Shown: positions 7,882-16,562 of the stretch, piece after piece
How positions within the stretch are numbered: the first letter of the stretch is position 1
Layout: each line of letters opens with the position of its first letter
From: Streptomyces sedi
Lineage (GTDB): Bacteria > Actinomycetota > Actinomycetes > Streptomycetales > Streptomycetaceae
Length of the DNA stretch: 64,000 nt
Direction: 5' to 3'
Assembly: GCF_006335015.1 (NCBI RefSeq)
Contig: NZ_VDGT01000004.1
Span: forward strand, 186,001 to 250,000
Position numbers and translations under genes: made by a program
Notes under the pieces: generated by a model
What the model saw: the letters and a program-made list of their open reading frames with translations, nothing else
What the model was told of the DNA's origin: nothing
Database searches by the model: none

Positions 7882-8751
7882 CTAACCGGCGTCGCGAGCC
7901 CCCGCGGAGCGGTCGGGCGCCGCCCCCGAGGGGGTCGCCCCCGCGTCGGCGCCCCCCGAGTGGTGGCGGCCGATCGGCAGCATCAGCGGGCGGCCCGAGA
8001 CCGGGTCCTCGATCACCCGGCTGTCCAGGCCGAAGACCGCCTTGACCGTCGCCTCCGTCAGCACCTCCCCCGGCGTCCCCGCCGCGTGCAGCGCGCCGTC
8101 GGCGACGGCGATCAGATGGTCCGCGTAGCGGGCCGCGAGGTTGAGGTCGTGCAGCACCATCACGACCGTGGTGCCGCGCGCGTGGTTGAGGTCGGTCAGC
8201 AGGTCGAGCACCTCGACCTGGTGGCTGGCGTCGAGGAACGTCGTCGGCTCGTCCAGCAGCAGCAGGTCCGTCTGCTGCGCCAACGCCATCGCGATCCACA
8301 CCCGTTGCCGCTGCCCGCCGGAGAGCTCGTCGACGGCGCGGTCGGCGAGTTCCGCGGTGTGGGTGGCGTCGAGCGCCGCCGCGACGGCCGCGTCGTCCTC
8401 CGCGTTCCACCGTGAGAAGACGCCCTGGTGCGGGTGGCGTCCGCGGCCCACCAGGTCGGAGACGGTGATGCCCTCGGGCGCCACCGGCGACTGCGGCAAC
8501 AGGCCCAGGGTGCGGGCCAGTTCCTTCGCCGGCAGCCGGTGCACCGCCTTGCCGTCCAGCACGACCCGGCCCTCGCGCGGGGCCAGCAGCCGGGTCATCG
8601 ACCGCAGCAGGGTCGACTTGCCGCAGGCGTTGGCGCCGACGATCACCGTGATCTCGCCCGGCGGCACCGCCAGGTCGAGGGAGGAGATGACGACGCGGTC
8701 GCCGTAGCCGAGCGTCAGACGCTCGGCGGCGAGGCGGTGGGTCAAGGTCAC
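7882..8751 (-). CDS. Iron-siderophore ABC transporter, ATP-binding subunit (FepC/FecE-like)
   Basis: A 289-aa cytoplasmic ATPase. Walker A is 'VGANACGKSTLLR', the Q-loop is 'LGLLPQSPVAPEG', the signature is 'LSGGQRQRVWIAMALAQ', Walker B is 'LLLLDEPTTFLD' and the H-loop is 'VVMVLHDLNLAARY'. These are canonical for ferric-siderophore/cobalamin importers. The GTG start overlaps the upstream permease stop (GTGA). It energises the two FecCD-type permeases encoded immediately upstream. The C-terminal 25 residues are a Gly/Ala-rich tail. Confidence 0.95.
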   Translation of the reverse strand: MTLTHRLAAERLTLGYGDRVVISSLDLAVPPGEITVIVGANACGKSTLLRSMTRLLAPREGRVVLDGKAVHRLPAKELARTLGLLPQSPVAPEGITVSDLVGRGRHPHQGVFSRWNAEDDAAVAAALDATHTAELADRAVDELSGGQRQRVWIAMALAQQTDLLLLDEPTTFLDASHQVEVLDLLTDLNHARGTTVVMVLHDLNLAARYADHLIAVADGALHAAGTPGEVLTEATVKAVFGLDSRVIEDPVSGRPLMLPIGRHHSGGADAGATPSGAAPDRSAGARDAG

Positions 8752-9803
8752 AGCGAGCCTCCCGACCGGTGGGTGCGGATGATCAGATAGAGGAGATAGG
8801 GGGCGCCGAGCACCCCGGTGACGACGCCGACGGGGTAGCGGTGGTCGAACGCGAACTGCCCGACGAAGTCGGCGGCCAGCACCAGCAGCGCCCCCACCAG
8901 CCCCGCAGGGACCAGCAGCGAGCTGCCCGGCCCCACCAGCCGGGCGGCGATCGGCCCGGAGAGGAACGCGACAAACGCGATCGGCCCGGCCGCCGCCGTC
9001 GCGAACGCGATCAGCCCGACGGCCGCGACGATCAACGTGATCCGGGTGCGTTCGACCCGCACCCCGAGCGCCGCGGCCGTGTCGTCGCCCAGCCGCAGCG
9101 CCCCCAGGTCGCGCCCGCACGCCAGCAGCACCGGCGCGAGCACGGCCAGCGCGACGACGGCCGGCACGGTCTCCTCCCAGGTGGTGCCGTTGAGGCTGCC
9201 GGTCAGCCAGCGCATCGCCTCCTGGAGGTCCCACTCGGCGGCGCGGGAGAGGACATAGGAGGTGACGCTGTCGAGCATCGCGGAGATCCCGATGCCGATC
9301 AGGATCAGCCGGGTGCCGACCACCCCGTCCTTGAACGCCAGCCCGTAGACCAGCAGCGCGACGCCGAGGCCGGCGGCGATCGCCAGCACGGAGACGGCCG
9401 TCCCGCTCAGCGACAGCGTCACGATCGCGACGGCCGCGGCGGCGCTGGCGCCCGCGCTGATGCCGATGATGTCGGGGCTGGCCAGCGGGTTGCGCAGCAT
9501 CGTCTGGAAGGTGACGCCGGCCAGCCCGAAGCTGAACCCCGCGACGACCGCCAACACGGCGCGCGGCAGCCGCAGTCGGCCGACGGTGAACGAGGCGCCC
9601 GGCACCCGCTCGCCGCCGATCACCCGCAGCACCTCCCCGGGCGGGTAGTACGTCTTCCCGTACATCAGGCTCGCGGCAAACCCGGCCACCACCAGGGCCA
9701 GCAGGACCAGGACGACGAGTCGGCGCCGGGCGGCGCGCCGCGTCCTGCCCCGGACGACGGCGCGCAGCGTGGTCGACGGCGGGCTCGTGGCGGGGGCGCT
9801 CAC
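8748..9803 (-). CDS. Iron-siderophore ABC transporter permease (FecCD family, second subunit)
   Basis: A 351-aa FecCD-type permease with about nine hydrophobic segments. Family landmarks are 'RLRLPRAVLAVVAGFSFGLAGVTFQTMLRNPLASPDIIGISAGAS' (read as separate short motifs), 'RLILIGIGISAML' and 'LVGPGSSLLVPAGLVGALLV'. The GTG start at 9803 overlaps the preceding stop codon. It forms the heterodimeric membrane channel with the adjacent FecCD permease. Confidence 0.93.
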   Translation of the reverse strand: MSAPATSPPSTTLRAVVRGRTRRAARRRLVVLVLLALVVAGFAASLMYGKTYYPPGEVLRVIGGERVPGASFTVGRLRLPRAVLAVVAGFSFGLAGVTFQTMLRNPLASPDIIGISAGASAAAAVAIVTLSLSGTAVSVLAIAAGLGVALLVYGLAFKDGVVGTRLILIGIGISAMLDSVTSYVLSRAAEWDLQEAMRWLTGSLNGTTWEETVPAVVALAVLAPVLLACGRDLGALRLGDDTAAALGVRVERTRITLIVAAVGLIAFATAAAGPIAFVAFLSGPIAARLVGPGSSLLVPAGLVGALLVLAADFVGQFAFDHRYPVGVVTGVLGAPYLLYLIIRTHRSGGSL

Positions 9804-10861
9804 AGGGCACGCACCTTCTTGCGGCGGACGATGTGGAGGAAGAACGGCGCGCCCAACAGCGCCGTCACGATGCCGACCTCGACCTCGGCCGGGCGGGCGA
9901 TCACGCGACCGATCACGTCGGCCGCCGTGAGCAGCGTCGCGCCGGCCAGCGCCGAGAACGGCAGCAGCCAGCGGTGGTCGACCCCGACCAGCAGCCGGCA
10001 GGCGTGCGGAACGACCAGCCCGACGAACGCGATCGGCCCGGCGGCGGCGGTCGCCGTTCCGCACAGCACCACGGCACCGACGGCGGCCGTCGCCCGCGCC
10101 CGTGCCACGCGTTCGCCGAGGCCGGCGGCGAGTTCGTCGCCGAGCGCCAGGGAGTTCAGCGCCCTGGCCGACAGCAGGCAGATCGCGAAGCCGACGGCGA
10201 GGAACGGCCAGATGTGGCCGAGCCGTTCGTAGCTGGCGCCGCCCACGCCGCCGACCTGCCACAGCCGGAAGCCGCCCGCGATGTCGTTGCGCGGCAGCAT
10301 CACGGCGCTGACCAGCGAGGCGAAGGCGGCCGACGTGGCGGCCCCGGCCAGCGCCAGCTTCAGCGGGGTGGCGCCGCCGCGCCCGAGGGAGCCGACGGTG
10401 TAGACGAAGCCGGCCGCGACGGCGGCGCCGGCCATCGCGACCCAGACATAGCCGGTCGGCGAGGTGAGCCCGAAGTAGGCGACGCCGACCACCACCGCGA
10501 GCGAGGCGCCCATGTTGACGCCGAGGATGCCGGGGTCGGCCAGCGGGTTGCGGGTGACGCCCTGCATCACCGCGCCGGCCAGGCCGAGCGCCGCGCCGAC
10601 CAGGATCGCCAGCAGCGTGCGGGGCACGCGTTTGGCGACGGCCGCCTGTTCCAGCGACTCCTCGGAGCCGCCGAGCGCGGCGAACACGTCGGACCAGGGC
10701 ACGGTCCGCGAGCCGAAGGCGAAGGAGGCCAGCACGGTCGCGGCCAGCACCGCGACCACGGCCAGCAGCCACAGCGACCGCACGCGCGCCGGACGCCGCG
10801 CGGGGGCGGCGTCCGGCTGGCGTTCGGTCGTGGCCGCCGTGGTGGGGGCGGCGTCCGTCAT
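9800..10861 (-). CDS. Iron-siderophore ABC transporter permease (FecCD family, first subunit)
   Basis: A 353-aa FecCD-type permease. After a hydrophilic N-terminus of about 28 residues come several membrane spans and the characteristic 'RVPRTLLAILVGAALGLAG', 'TRNPLADPGILGVNMGAS' and 'PIAFVGLVVPHACRLLVGVDHR' blocks. The last is the cytoplasmic coupling region that contacts the ATPase. The ATG at 10861 overlaps the binding-protein stop (ATGA). It is transcribed from the iron-box promoter upstream of the binding-protein gene. Confidence 0.93.
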   Translation of the reverse strand: MTDAAPTTAATTERQPDAAPARRPARVRSLWLLAVVAVLAATVLASFAFGSRTVPWSDVFAALGGSEESLEQAAVAKRVPRTLLAILVGAALGLAGAVMQGVTRNPLADPGILGVNMGASLAVVVGVAYFGLTSPTGYVWVAMAGAAVAAGFVYTVGSLGRGGATPLKLALAGAATSAAFASLVSAVMLPRNDIAGGFRLWQVGGVGGASYERLGHIWPFLAVGFAICLLSARALNSLALGDELAAGLGERVARARATAAVGAVVLCGTATAAAGPIAFVGLVVPHACRLLVGVDHRWLLPFSALAGATLLTAADVIGRVIARPAEVEVGIVTALLGAPFFLHIVRRKKVRAL

Positions 10862-11928
10862 TCGACGCGTTCCGCTGCCTCGGCGAGCGCCGACACGTAG
10901 TCCTCCAGCACCCAGGAGATCGACAGCGGCGTCGGGTTGGCCGCCGTGGCCAGCGGGCTGCTGCCGGGCAGCAGGAAGACCGAGCCGCGCTCGACGGCCG
11001 GGATGCGGGACAGCAGCGGGTCGTTCTCCAGCGTCTGGAGCAACTCGCCGGTGTCGTCGCCGTAGCCGGTGATGATGTCGACGTCGTCGAAGAGGTCGAT
11101 CTGCTCGGCGCTGCGGGTCAGCGCGAACTGGTCGGTGCCCTCGGAGGCGCCGGCGATGCTCTCCGGGGTGGTCATCCCCAGGTCCTCGAAGAAGAGGGTC
11201 CTGGTGTCGTGCGTGGTGTAGAAGCCGACCTGGCTCACGTCGTTGGGGTCGACATGCGTCATGAACATCGCCGACTTCCCCTCCAGCTGCGGGTAGTCGG
11301 CGACGGTGGCCTCGATCTGGCCCTCCACGTCGGCGATCAGCTCCTCGCCCTCGTCCGCCATGCCGATGGCCTGGCTGTTGACGCGGACGATCTCCCGCCA
11401 CGGGGTCGCCCAGGGGGCGTCGGGGTAGGCGACGACGGGGGCGATCTCGCTGAGCGTCTCGTAGTCCTGCTCGGTGAGGCCCGAGTAGGCGGCGAGGATC
11501 ACGTCGGGCTGGGTGTCGGCGACGGCCTCGAAGTCGATGCCGTCGGTCTCGTCGAAGAGCGTCGGCGTCTCGGCGCCCAGCTCCTCCAGTTTCTCGCTCA
11601 CCCAGGGCAGCACGCCGTCGTCGTCATCGTCGCCGAAGTTCGCCGCGGCCATGCCGACGGGGACGACGCCGAGGGCCAGCGGCACCTCGTGGTTGGCCCA
11701 GTTGACGGTGGCCACCCGCTCCGGCTTGGACTCCAGGGTGGTCTCGCCGAGGGCGTGCTCGATGGTGAGGGGGAACGCGTCGGAGTCGCCGCCCGCGTTT
11801 CCGTCCCCGGAGCCCGCGCCCGAGTCGGAGCCCGAGGCGCCGTCGCCGTCGGAGTCGGAGGAACCGCAGGCGGTGAGCCCCAACAGGACCGCCGCCACGG
11901 CGAGTAGGGGGAGGCGGGGTGAACGCAT
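10858..11928 (-). CDS. Iron-siderophore substrate-binding lipoprotein (FepB/FhuD family)
   Basis: A 356-aa secreted lipoprotein that captures the ferric siderophore outside the membrane. The start MRSPRLPLLAVAAVLLG gives a hydrophobic signal peptide ending in the lipobox 'LTAC'. A low-complexity Ser/Gly/Asp linker of about 30 residues follows. The periplasmic-binding-protein fold then shows 'ERVATVNWANHEVPLALG', 'PDVILAAYSGLTEQDYETLSEIAPVV' and 'DVDIITGYGDD', typical of the family. It is the first gene of a four-gene operon. No siderophore biosynthesis genes are nearby, so it may take up xenosiderophores or a siderophore made elsewhere in the genome. Confidence 0.94.
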   Translation of the reverse strand: MRSPRLPLLAVAAVLLGLTACGSSDSDGDGASGSDSGAGSGDGNAGGDSDAFPLTIEHALGETTLESKPERVATVNWANHEVPLALGVVPVGMAAANFGDDDDDGVLPWVSEKLEELGAETPTLFDETDGIDFEAVADTQPDVILAAYSGLTEQDYETLSEIAPVVAYPDAPWATPWREIVRVNSQAIGMADEGEELIADVEGQIEATVADYPQLEGKSAMFMTHVDPNDVSQVGFYTTHDTRTLFFEDLGMTTPESIAGASEGTDQFALTRSAEQIDLFDDVDIITGYGDDTGELLQTLENDPLLSRIPAVERGSVFLLPGSSPLATAANPTPLSISWVLEDYVSALAEAAERVE

Positions 11929-12024
11929 CGTTCCGTGCTCCACTTCCGTGGGTCTGGGTGCCGGACCTCGCAAACGGGTCGCGGGACGCGGCCGTGGAGC
12001 GGTGCACCGTACTGGGGTAGGGGG

Positions 12025-12043
12025 TTAGGTAAGGCTTACCTTG
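12025..12043. promoter_or_regulatory. Iron box (IdeR/DmdR/DtxR-type operator)
   Basis: TTAGGTAAGGCTTACCTTG is a near-palindromic 19-mer matching the actinobacterial iron-box consensus TTAGGTTAGGCTCACCTAA. It lies about 100 bp upstream of the binding-protein start codon, between that gene and the AraC gene. It predicts repression of the uptake operon by Fe(II)-loaded DmdR/IdeR. Confidence 0.85.
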
Positions 12044-12180
12044 CCCGTACCTTAGGGAAGTGGTGCGGGTGTCGCAATCGACCTTTCGGGACAGCCGCTG
12101 TCGCGAAGAGGACAGAAGAGGACGGCGCCCGGCGGGGCGAACGACCGGGAGGGGCGCGCCCGTCGACCCGGGCGGGGGCC

Positions 12181-12999
12181 TCAACGGGACCGAAACGCCC
12201 CTGGGGTCAGGCCCGTTGTGCGGCGGAACGCCGCGCCGAAGGCGCTCGCCGACTGGTAGCCGACGGCCTGGGCGACGGCGTCGACCTCCCAGCCGCGTGT
12301 GAGCAACTCCACGGCGTGCCGGGCGCGCACCGAGGCGACCCAGCGCACGAAGCTGGTGCCGGTCTCGGCGGTGAACGCGCGCGCCACGGTCCGCGAGCTC
12401 ACCCCGAGCTCGGAGGCCCAACGGGCGAGGGTCCGCTGGTCGCCGGGGTTCTCCCGGACCGCGTCGGCGATGGGGCGCAGCAGCGACGAGACCGGCATCC
12501 GGGTCAACAGCGCGTGCGGGGACGGCGTGACCACGTCCAGCACCATCGCCTCGGTCACCGAGCGCGAGGCCGGCGCGAGGCCGGGCTCCGCGAGCCGCTC
12601 CAGCAACAGCCGCAGCAGCGGGGTGATCTCCACGGCCACCGGCACCTCGGAGATCGAGGTGGTGCCGACGAAGCCGAAGAAGCTGGCGCGGAACCAGGTC
12701 CCCGCTATCGCCGACCCCGAGTGGAGCGTGCCGGCCGGCATCCACAGCCCCAGCGTCGGCGTGATGGTCCACACCCGCGAACCCACCACGGCGGTGGAGG
12801 CGCCCCGCTCGTTCCACAGCAACTCGTGCGAACGGTGGGAGTGCGCGTCCCAGGTGGTGTCGCACTCCACGACCTCGTCGTAGCACCTGATCACGAACGG
12901 CGCGTCCACGGCGCCCGGCGGATACGACGGCAGCCTGCGGGTCTCCCGCTCCCTGCGTGCCCCGTCGCTGGCGGCGGATGCGGAGGTCGCGGCGGGCAT
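12181..12999 (-). CDS. AraC-family transcriptional regulator
   Basis: A 272-aa regulator with an N-terminal cupin-like sensing half ('WDAHSHRSHELLWNERG', 'LWMPAGTLHSG') and a C-terminal double helix-turn-helix. The first HTH is 'RTLARWASELGVSSRTVARAF'; the second is 'VDAVAQAVGYQSASAFGAAFRRTTGLTPGAFR', read here as consecutive family motifs. The gene is upstream of the siderophore-uptake operon on the same strand, with the iron box between them. In other bacteria AraC regulators of this arrangement sense the imported siderophore and activate uptake. That role is inferred from position only. Confidence 0.9.
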   Translation of the reverse strand: MPAATSASAASDGARRERETRRLPSYPPGAVDAPFVIRCYDEVVECDTTWDAHSHRSHELLWNERGASTAVVGSRVWTITPTLGLWMPAGTLHSGSAIAGTWFRASFFGFVGTTSISEVPVAVEITPLLRLLLERLAEPGLAPASRSVTEAMVLDVVTPSPHALLTRMPVSSLLRPIADAVRENPGDQRTLARWASELGVSSRTVARAFTAETGTSFVRWVASVRARHAVELLTRGWEVDAVAQAVGYQSASAFGAAFRRTTGLTPGAFRSR

Positions 13000-13160
13000 T
13001 CGCCCAGCTTAGGCGCCGCCGGGCGACGCCCGTGGGCGGCCGGTGCAGGCGGTTGGCGCAGGCGGTTGCCGGAGTGGGGCCGCGTGGTCCGCTCGCGCGC
13101 GCGGACCATGCGGGCCTGCCCGACTCCCGCAGGTCGCGGGGGTGTTACTCGGCGCGAGTG

Positions 13161-13448
13161 TTACTCGGCGGGCGGGGTGACCGGCTCCCAGCCGTCCGCC
13201 TCCTCGACCTCCTCCTGGGTGAGCTGGGTGAGGTCGATCGAGCCGTCCTCGTTCTTCTTCACGCTGACGCCGGGGCCGAGGTCGATGTCGCCCTCGCCGG
13301 GCTGGGTGGGGCCGGACTCGGTCTGGCCGGAGGTGGCCGGCTTCTCCTCGGCGCCGTCGGAGGCGTTGGCGGAGGTGGCGGCGAGGGCGGTCAGGCCGAG
13401 GGCGGCGACGGACGAGGCGATGATCCCCACAACCTTGAACTTGCGCAT
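13161..13448 (-). CDS. Small secreted acidic protein of unknown function
   Basis: A 95-aa product. The start ATG at 13448 is preceded by GGGAG at about 10 nt. MRKFKVVGIIASSVAALG and the following hydrophobic stretch end at 'ANASDG', a signal peptide with an AxA cleavage site. The mature part of about 65 residues is acidic and rich in Gly/Pro/Glu ('KKNEDGSIDLTQLTQEEVEEADG'). I recognise no domain. It lies downstream of the divergent-looking regulator region and just beyond the end of the histidine kinase gene, on the same strand. Confidence 0.7.
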   Translation of the reverse strand: MRKFKVVGIIASSVAALGLTALAATSANASDGAEEKPATSGQTESGPTQPGEGDIDLGPGVSVKKNEDGSIDLTQLTQEEVEEADGWEPVTPPAE

Positions 13449-13600
13449 GACGGGCTCCCTGCTTCCTGGTGTGCACCGCGCTTCCCGCTGTGCACTGTGT
13501 CGGTTCCCGAACTCGACCGTTCGCCGTGTTCGTGCCTCCATCACATCGCGGGCCCACGTTCAGCCCGGTAAACGGACGCACGACCTTGGGGCGACTTTCC

Positions 13601-15049
13601 TTATCCGGCCGTGACAACGGCCCTTCGGGCCGGCTCGCGCGCGAATTCGACGGTGATCGCGAGCCCGCCGTCCGGGCCCGGCTCGGCGCGGAGCGCGGCC
13701 CCGTGGGCCCTCGCTATGGAACGGACGATGGACAGGCCGAGCCCGTGCCCCGTCGTGCCGACGCGGTCCTGCCCGAGGCGGCGGAACGGCTCGAAGAGCC
13801 CGTCTACCTGGTCGGCGGGGACGGGGGCGCCGGTGTTGGCGACCGTCAGGGTCGCGCCGTCCAGCGTCACCTCGACGTGGCCCCCCGGGCGGTTGTACTG
13901 GAGGGCGTTGCCCACCAGATTGACCACGAGATGGCGCAGGAGCACCGGATCCCCCGTGACCCGCCCGGGATCGCTCAGCCGGGTGCGCAGCGCCAGCCCC
14001 TTCTCCTCGGCGACGCGGCGCAGCCCGTCGACCGCCTCCTCGGTCGTCTCGGCCAGCGCCACCTCCTCCCTGTGCTCCAACCCGCGCTCGCCGCGCGAGA
14101 GGACCAGCAGCGAGGCGATGAGCCGCTCCGCCTCGCGGTTGGTGGTGAGCAGGTCCTCCCGGGTCTCCACGAGATGCTCGGGGAGGGGGTCGGCCAGGCC
14201 GACCTCGATGCTGACGCGCTGGGCGGCGAGCGGGGTGCGCAGCTCGTGGGAGGCGTTGGCCACGAAGCGGCGTTGGCTGTCGAAGGCGGCCTGGAGCCGT
14301 GCCAGCATCGAGTCGAACGCGTCGGCCAGATGGTGCAACTCGTCGTCGGGGCCCGGCAGGTCGAGGCGCCGGTCCAGACTGGTCTCGCTGATCCGCAGCG
14401 CCGTGTCGGTCACGGCGGTCACCGGCCGCAGCGCGCGCCGGGCCAGCCAGCGGCCGGTGAGCACCACCAGAACGGTCATCAGCAGCAGCCCGATGCCCGA
14501 CCAGACCAGCATCTGCTCCACCGCGGTCTCCCGCACCGACTGGATGGTCGAGTTGAGGGCCTGTAGCGAGACCTCGCCCCCCGCGAACTCCCCGCCGGCG
14601 GTGCCGGCGTCGCCCGCGCCGGAGGACTCCGTCGGCCCCGAGGTCTCCGTCGGCCCCGAGGTCTCCGTCGGCCCCGAGGTCTCCGCCGGCCCCGAGCCCT
14701 CCCGCGGATCGCCCTCCTCGGTCGGCAGATAGCCGGTCGTGTCCCGCGGCCAGTCCTGGGCGTCCTCGTCCAGCGCGACGGCGATGCCCGAGGAGCGGGA
14801 AGCCGTCCCGTGGCGTGCCAGCGCGACGACGAACGCCAGCAGGGCGGTCCCCGACAGCAGGAAGAGGCCGCCGAAGCCCAACGCGAGCCGGGTCACGAAC
14901 GGCAGCCGCGACCAGCGTCCCCCGCCCCGCGCGCCCCGACTCCCCGAGCCCTCCGGCCCGTTCCCCGCCCCGCGCGCCGCTCCGGCGTCTTCCACGGCTC
15001 CGTCCTCCGCCACGGCTCCGTCCTCCGCCACCGCGCCCTTCCCGTTCAC
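13601..15049 (-). CDS. Sensor histidine kinase (HAMP, HisKA, HATPase_c)
   Basis: A 482-aa membrane kinase. After a cytoplasmic Gly/Ala-rich start come a first membrane span ('LALGFGGLFLLSGTALLAFV'), an extracytoplasmic loop of about 110 residues and a second span ('GIGLLLMTVLVVLTG'). Next are a HAMP segment ('RRALRPVTAVTDTALRI') and the H-box 'FVANASHELRTPLAAQR' carrying the phospho-accepting His. The N-box is 'LVNLVGNALQYNRPGG' and the G-box is 'GTTGHGLGLSIVR'. The loop contains an ETSGPT repeat encoded by an 18-bp tandem repeat at about 14629-14697. The GTG start overlaps the response-regulator stop (GTGA), so the two are a cognate pair. Confidence 0.93.
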   Translation of the reverse strand: MNGKGAVAEDGAVAEDGAVEDAGAARGAGNGPEGSGSRGARGGGRWSRLPFVTRLALGFGGLFLLSGTALLAFVVALARHGTASRSSGIAVALDEDAQDWPRDTTGYLPTEEGDPREGSGPAETSGPTETSGPTETSGPTESSGAGDAGTAGGEFAGGEVSLQALNSTIQSVRETAVEQMLVWSGIGLLLMTVLVVLTGRWLARRALRPVTAVTDTALRISETSLDRRLDLPGPDDELHHLADAFDSMLARLQAAFDSQRRFVANASHELRTPLAAQRVSIEVGLADPLPEHLVETREDLLTTNREAERLIASLLVLSRGERGLEHREEVALAETTEEAVDGLRRVAEEKGLALRTRLSDPGRVTGDPVLLRHLVVNLVGNALQYNRPGGHVEVTLDGATLTVANTGAPVPADQVDGLFEPFRRLGQDRVGTTGHGLGLSIVRSIARAHGAALRAEPGPDGGLAITVEFAREPARRAVVTAG

Positions 15050-15717
15050 GAGGTGAGCCGGTAGCCGCGACCGGTGTGGGCGGTGATGGTGCCGGGGCCG
15101 CCGAGCTTCGTCCGCAGCCGGCTGACCGTGGCGCGCACGGCGCTGGTCTCCGGGTCGAGATGCTCGTCCCAGACGGTGCGCACCAGCTCGCGACGCGAGA
15201 CCGGCTCGCCCCCCGAGGCCAACAGCAGGTGGAGCACGGCGAACTCCTTCGGGGTGAGGTCGACCGGCCGGCCGTCGACGAGCACCTGGTGGCGGTTGTG
15301 GTCCATCTCTATCCGGCCGCTCCGCAGCACCGAGGGCGGAGGCGTCGGCGCGCGTCGGTGCAGCACATGGACGCGGGCCAGCAGCTCGGGGAAGTCGAAG
15401 GGCTTCGCCATGTAGTCGTCGGCGCCCAACTCCTCCAGGCCGTAGATCTTCTCCGAGAGGTCTCCTGCCGCCGTCAGCATCAGGACGCGGGGCGGACGCG
15501 GCAGCCGCCGCACTCTCCGGCACACCTCGTCCCCGGTCATCACCGGAAGGTCCCGGTCAAGAACGAGCACGTCGTAGTCGGTCAGCTGGCACATCCGCTC
15601 GGCCTCGTCGCCCGTCTCCGCCACGTCGACCGCGATCGACGCGCGACGCAGCCCCTTGGCGACGGTGCGGGCCAACACCCGGTGATCTTCGGCAATCAGA
15701 ACCCTCATGCCCCTCAT
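15046..15717 (-). CDS. OmpR/PhoB-family response regulator
   Basis: A cytoplasmic two-component regulator of about 223 aa. The receiver domain has the acidic pair in 'VLIAEDHRVL', the phospho-acceptor Asp in 'YDVLVLDRDLPVMTGDEV', the Thr in 'VLMLTAAGD' and the Lys in 'DDYMAKPFDFPEL'. A C-terminal winged helix follows ('LTPKEFAVLHLLLASGG', 'VRATVSRLRTKLG', 'TGRGYRLTS'). Two in-frame ATGs (15717 and 15708) are possible; the first is given. It is the upstream partner of the sensor kinase gene. The regulon is not evident from the neighbourhood. Confidence 0.92.
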   Translation of the reverse strand: MRGMRVLIAEDHRVLARTVAKGLRRASIAVDVAETGDEAERMCQLTDYDVLVLDRDLPVMTGDEVCRRVRRLPRPPRVLMLTAAGDLSEKIYGLEELGADDYMAKPFDFPELLARVHVLHRRAPTPPPSVLRSGRIEMDHNRHQVLVDGRPVDLTPKEFAVLHLLLASGGEPVSRRELVRTVWDEHLDPETSAVRATVSRLRTKLGGPGTITAHTGRGYRLTS

Positions 15718-15854
15718 GCCATCAGGCCGCCTGTTACAGAGATATAAAGACTCGCGCCGACCCTCGCCGTCGGCCACGCTGGGCGTCAGGGGCGCCCGAC
15801 CGCCGGCGCGGCGCGGGGGTGCGAGGACCGGAAGGTGAGGGGTGAGGGGCCGAA

Positions 15855-16562
15855 GTGGGGACCACGGGCACGCGGGACACCCGACTGGGGCTGCTTCTCG
15901 CGCAGTTCGACCAGGCCAGGGAGATGGCCGGGGTCCGGCTGACCGGGCTCGGTGACGAGGAGTACCTGTGGGAGCCGGTGCCGGACTGCTGGTCCGTCCG
16001 GCGCCGGGCCGAGGCGAGGACGCCGAGGGCGTTCGGGCCGGGGGAGTGGGTGCTCGACCAGGGCCTCCCGGACATCCCGCCGAGCGAGTACGCCGAGGTC
16101 GCTCGGCAGGCCGCCGGCGGCATGACCGTCGCGAAGATCGCCGAGGACTGGAGCGTCGGCGTCGAGCGGGTGGAGGAGGTCCTGGCGCACCGGGGGGACC
16201 CAGAGCCCGGGCCGACGCACGTGACGACGATCGCCTGGCGGCTCGGCCATCTGCACTTCCACTTCGAGGGCGGCTGGGAGTGGGCGTTCGGCCGGCGGCG
16301 CGAGCCGAAGACGCTGGTCGACTTCACGCCCTCCGCCGAGCTGGCGCTGGCGCGCTTCTGGGAGACGATCGACCGCTGGCGTGAAAGCGTCGCCACCGTC
16401 ACCGAGGAGCAGCTCGACACCGTCGGCTTCTCCCGTTATCCCTACGCCTCCGACGCGGACGACACCTATGCCAGCGTGCTGGGGGGCGCGAACCTGGAGT
16501 TCATCCACCACATGGCCGAAATCGCCCTGCTCCGCGACCTGTTCCGGGCCCGCGTCCGATGA
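15855..16562 (+). CDS. DinB-superfamily protein
   Basis: A 235-aa protein with GTG start preceded by a repeated GAGGGG stretch. It resembles DinB/YfiT-like four-helix metal-binding proteins. The N-terminal helix 'LGLLLAQFDQAREMAG' is followed by 'LTGLGDEEYLWEPVPDCWSVR', a central 'TTIAWRLGHLHFHF' with clustered histidines, and a C-terminal 'LEFIHHMAEIALLRDLF'. The three His positions fit the family's metal site. Many actinobacterial members are small-thiol-dependent transferases, but the substrate here is unknown. The stop overlaps the start of the kinase-like gene (ATGA). Confidence 0.82.
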   Translation: MGTTGTRDTRLGLLLAQFDQAREMAGVRLTGLGDEEYLWEPVPDCWSVRRRAEARTPRAFGPGEWVLDQGLPDIPPSEYAEVARQAAGGMTVAKIAEDWSVGVERVEEVLAHRGDPEPGPTHVTTIAWRLGHLHFHFEGGWEWAFGRRREPKTLVDFTPSAELALARFWETIDRWRESVATVTEEQLDTVGFSRYPYASDADDTYASVLGGANLEFIHHMAEIALLRDLFRARVR

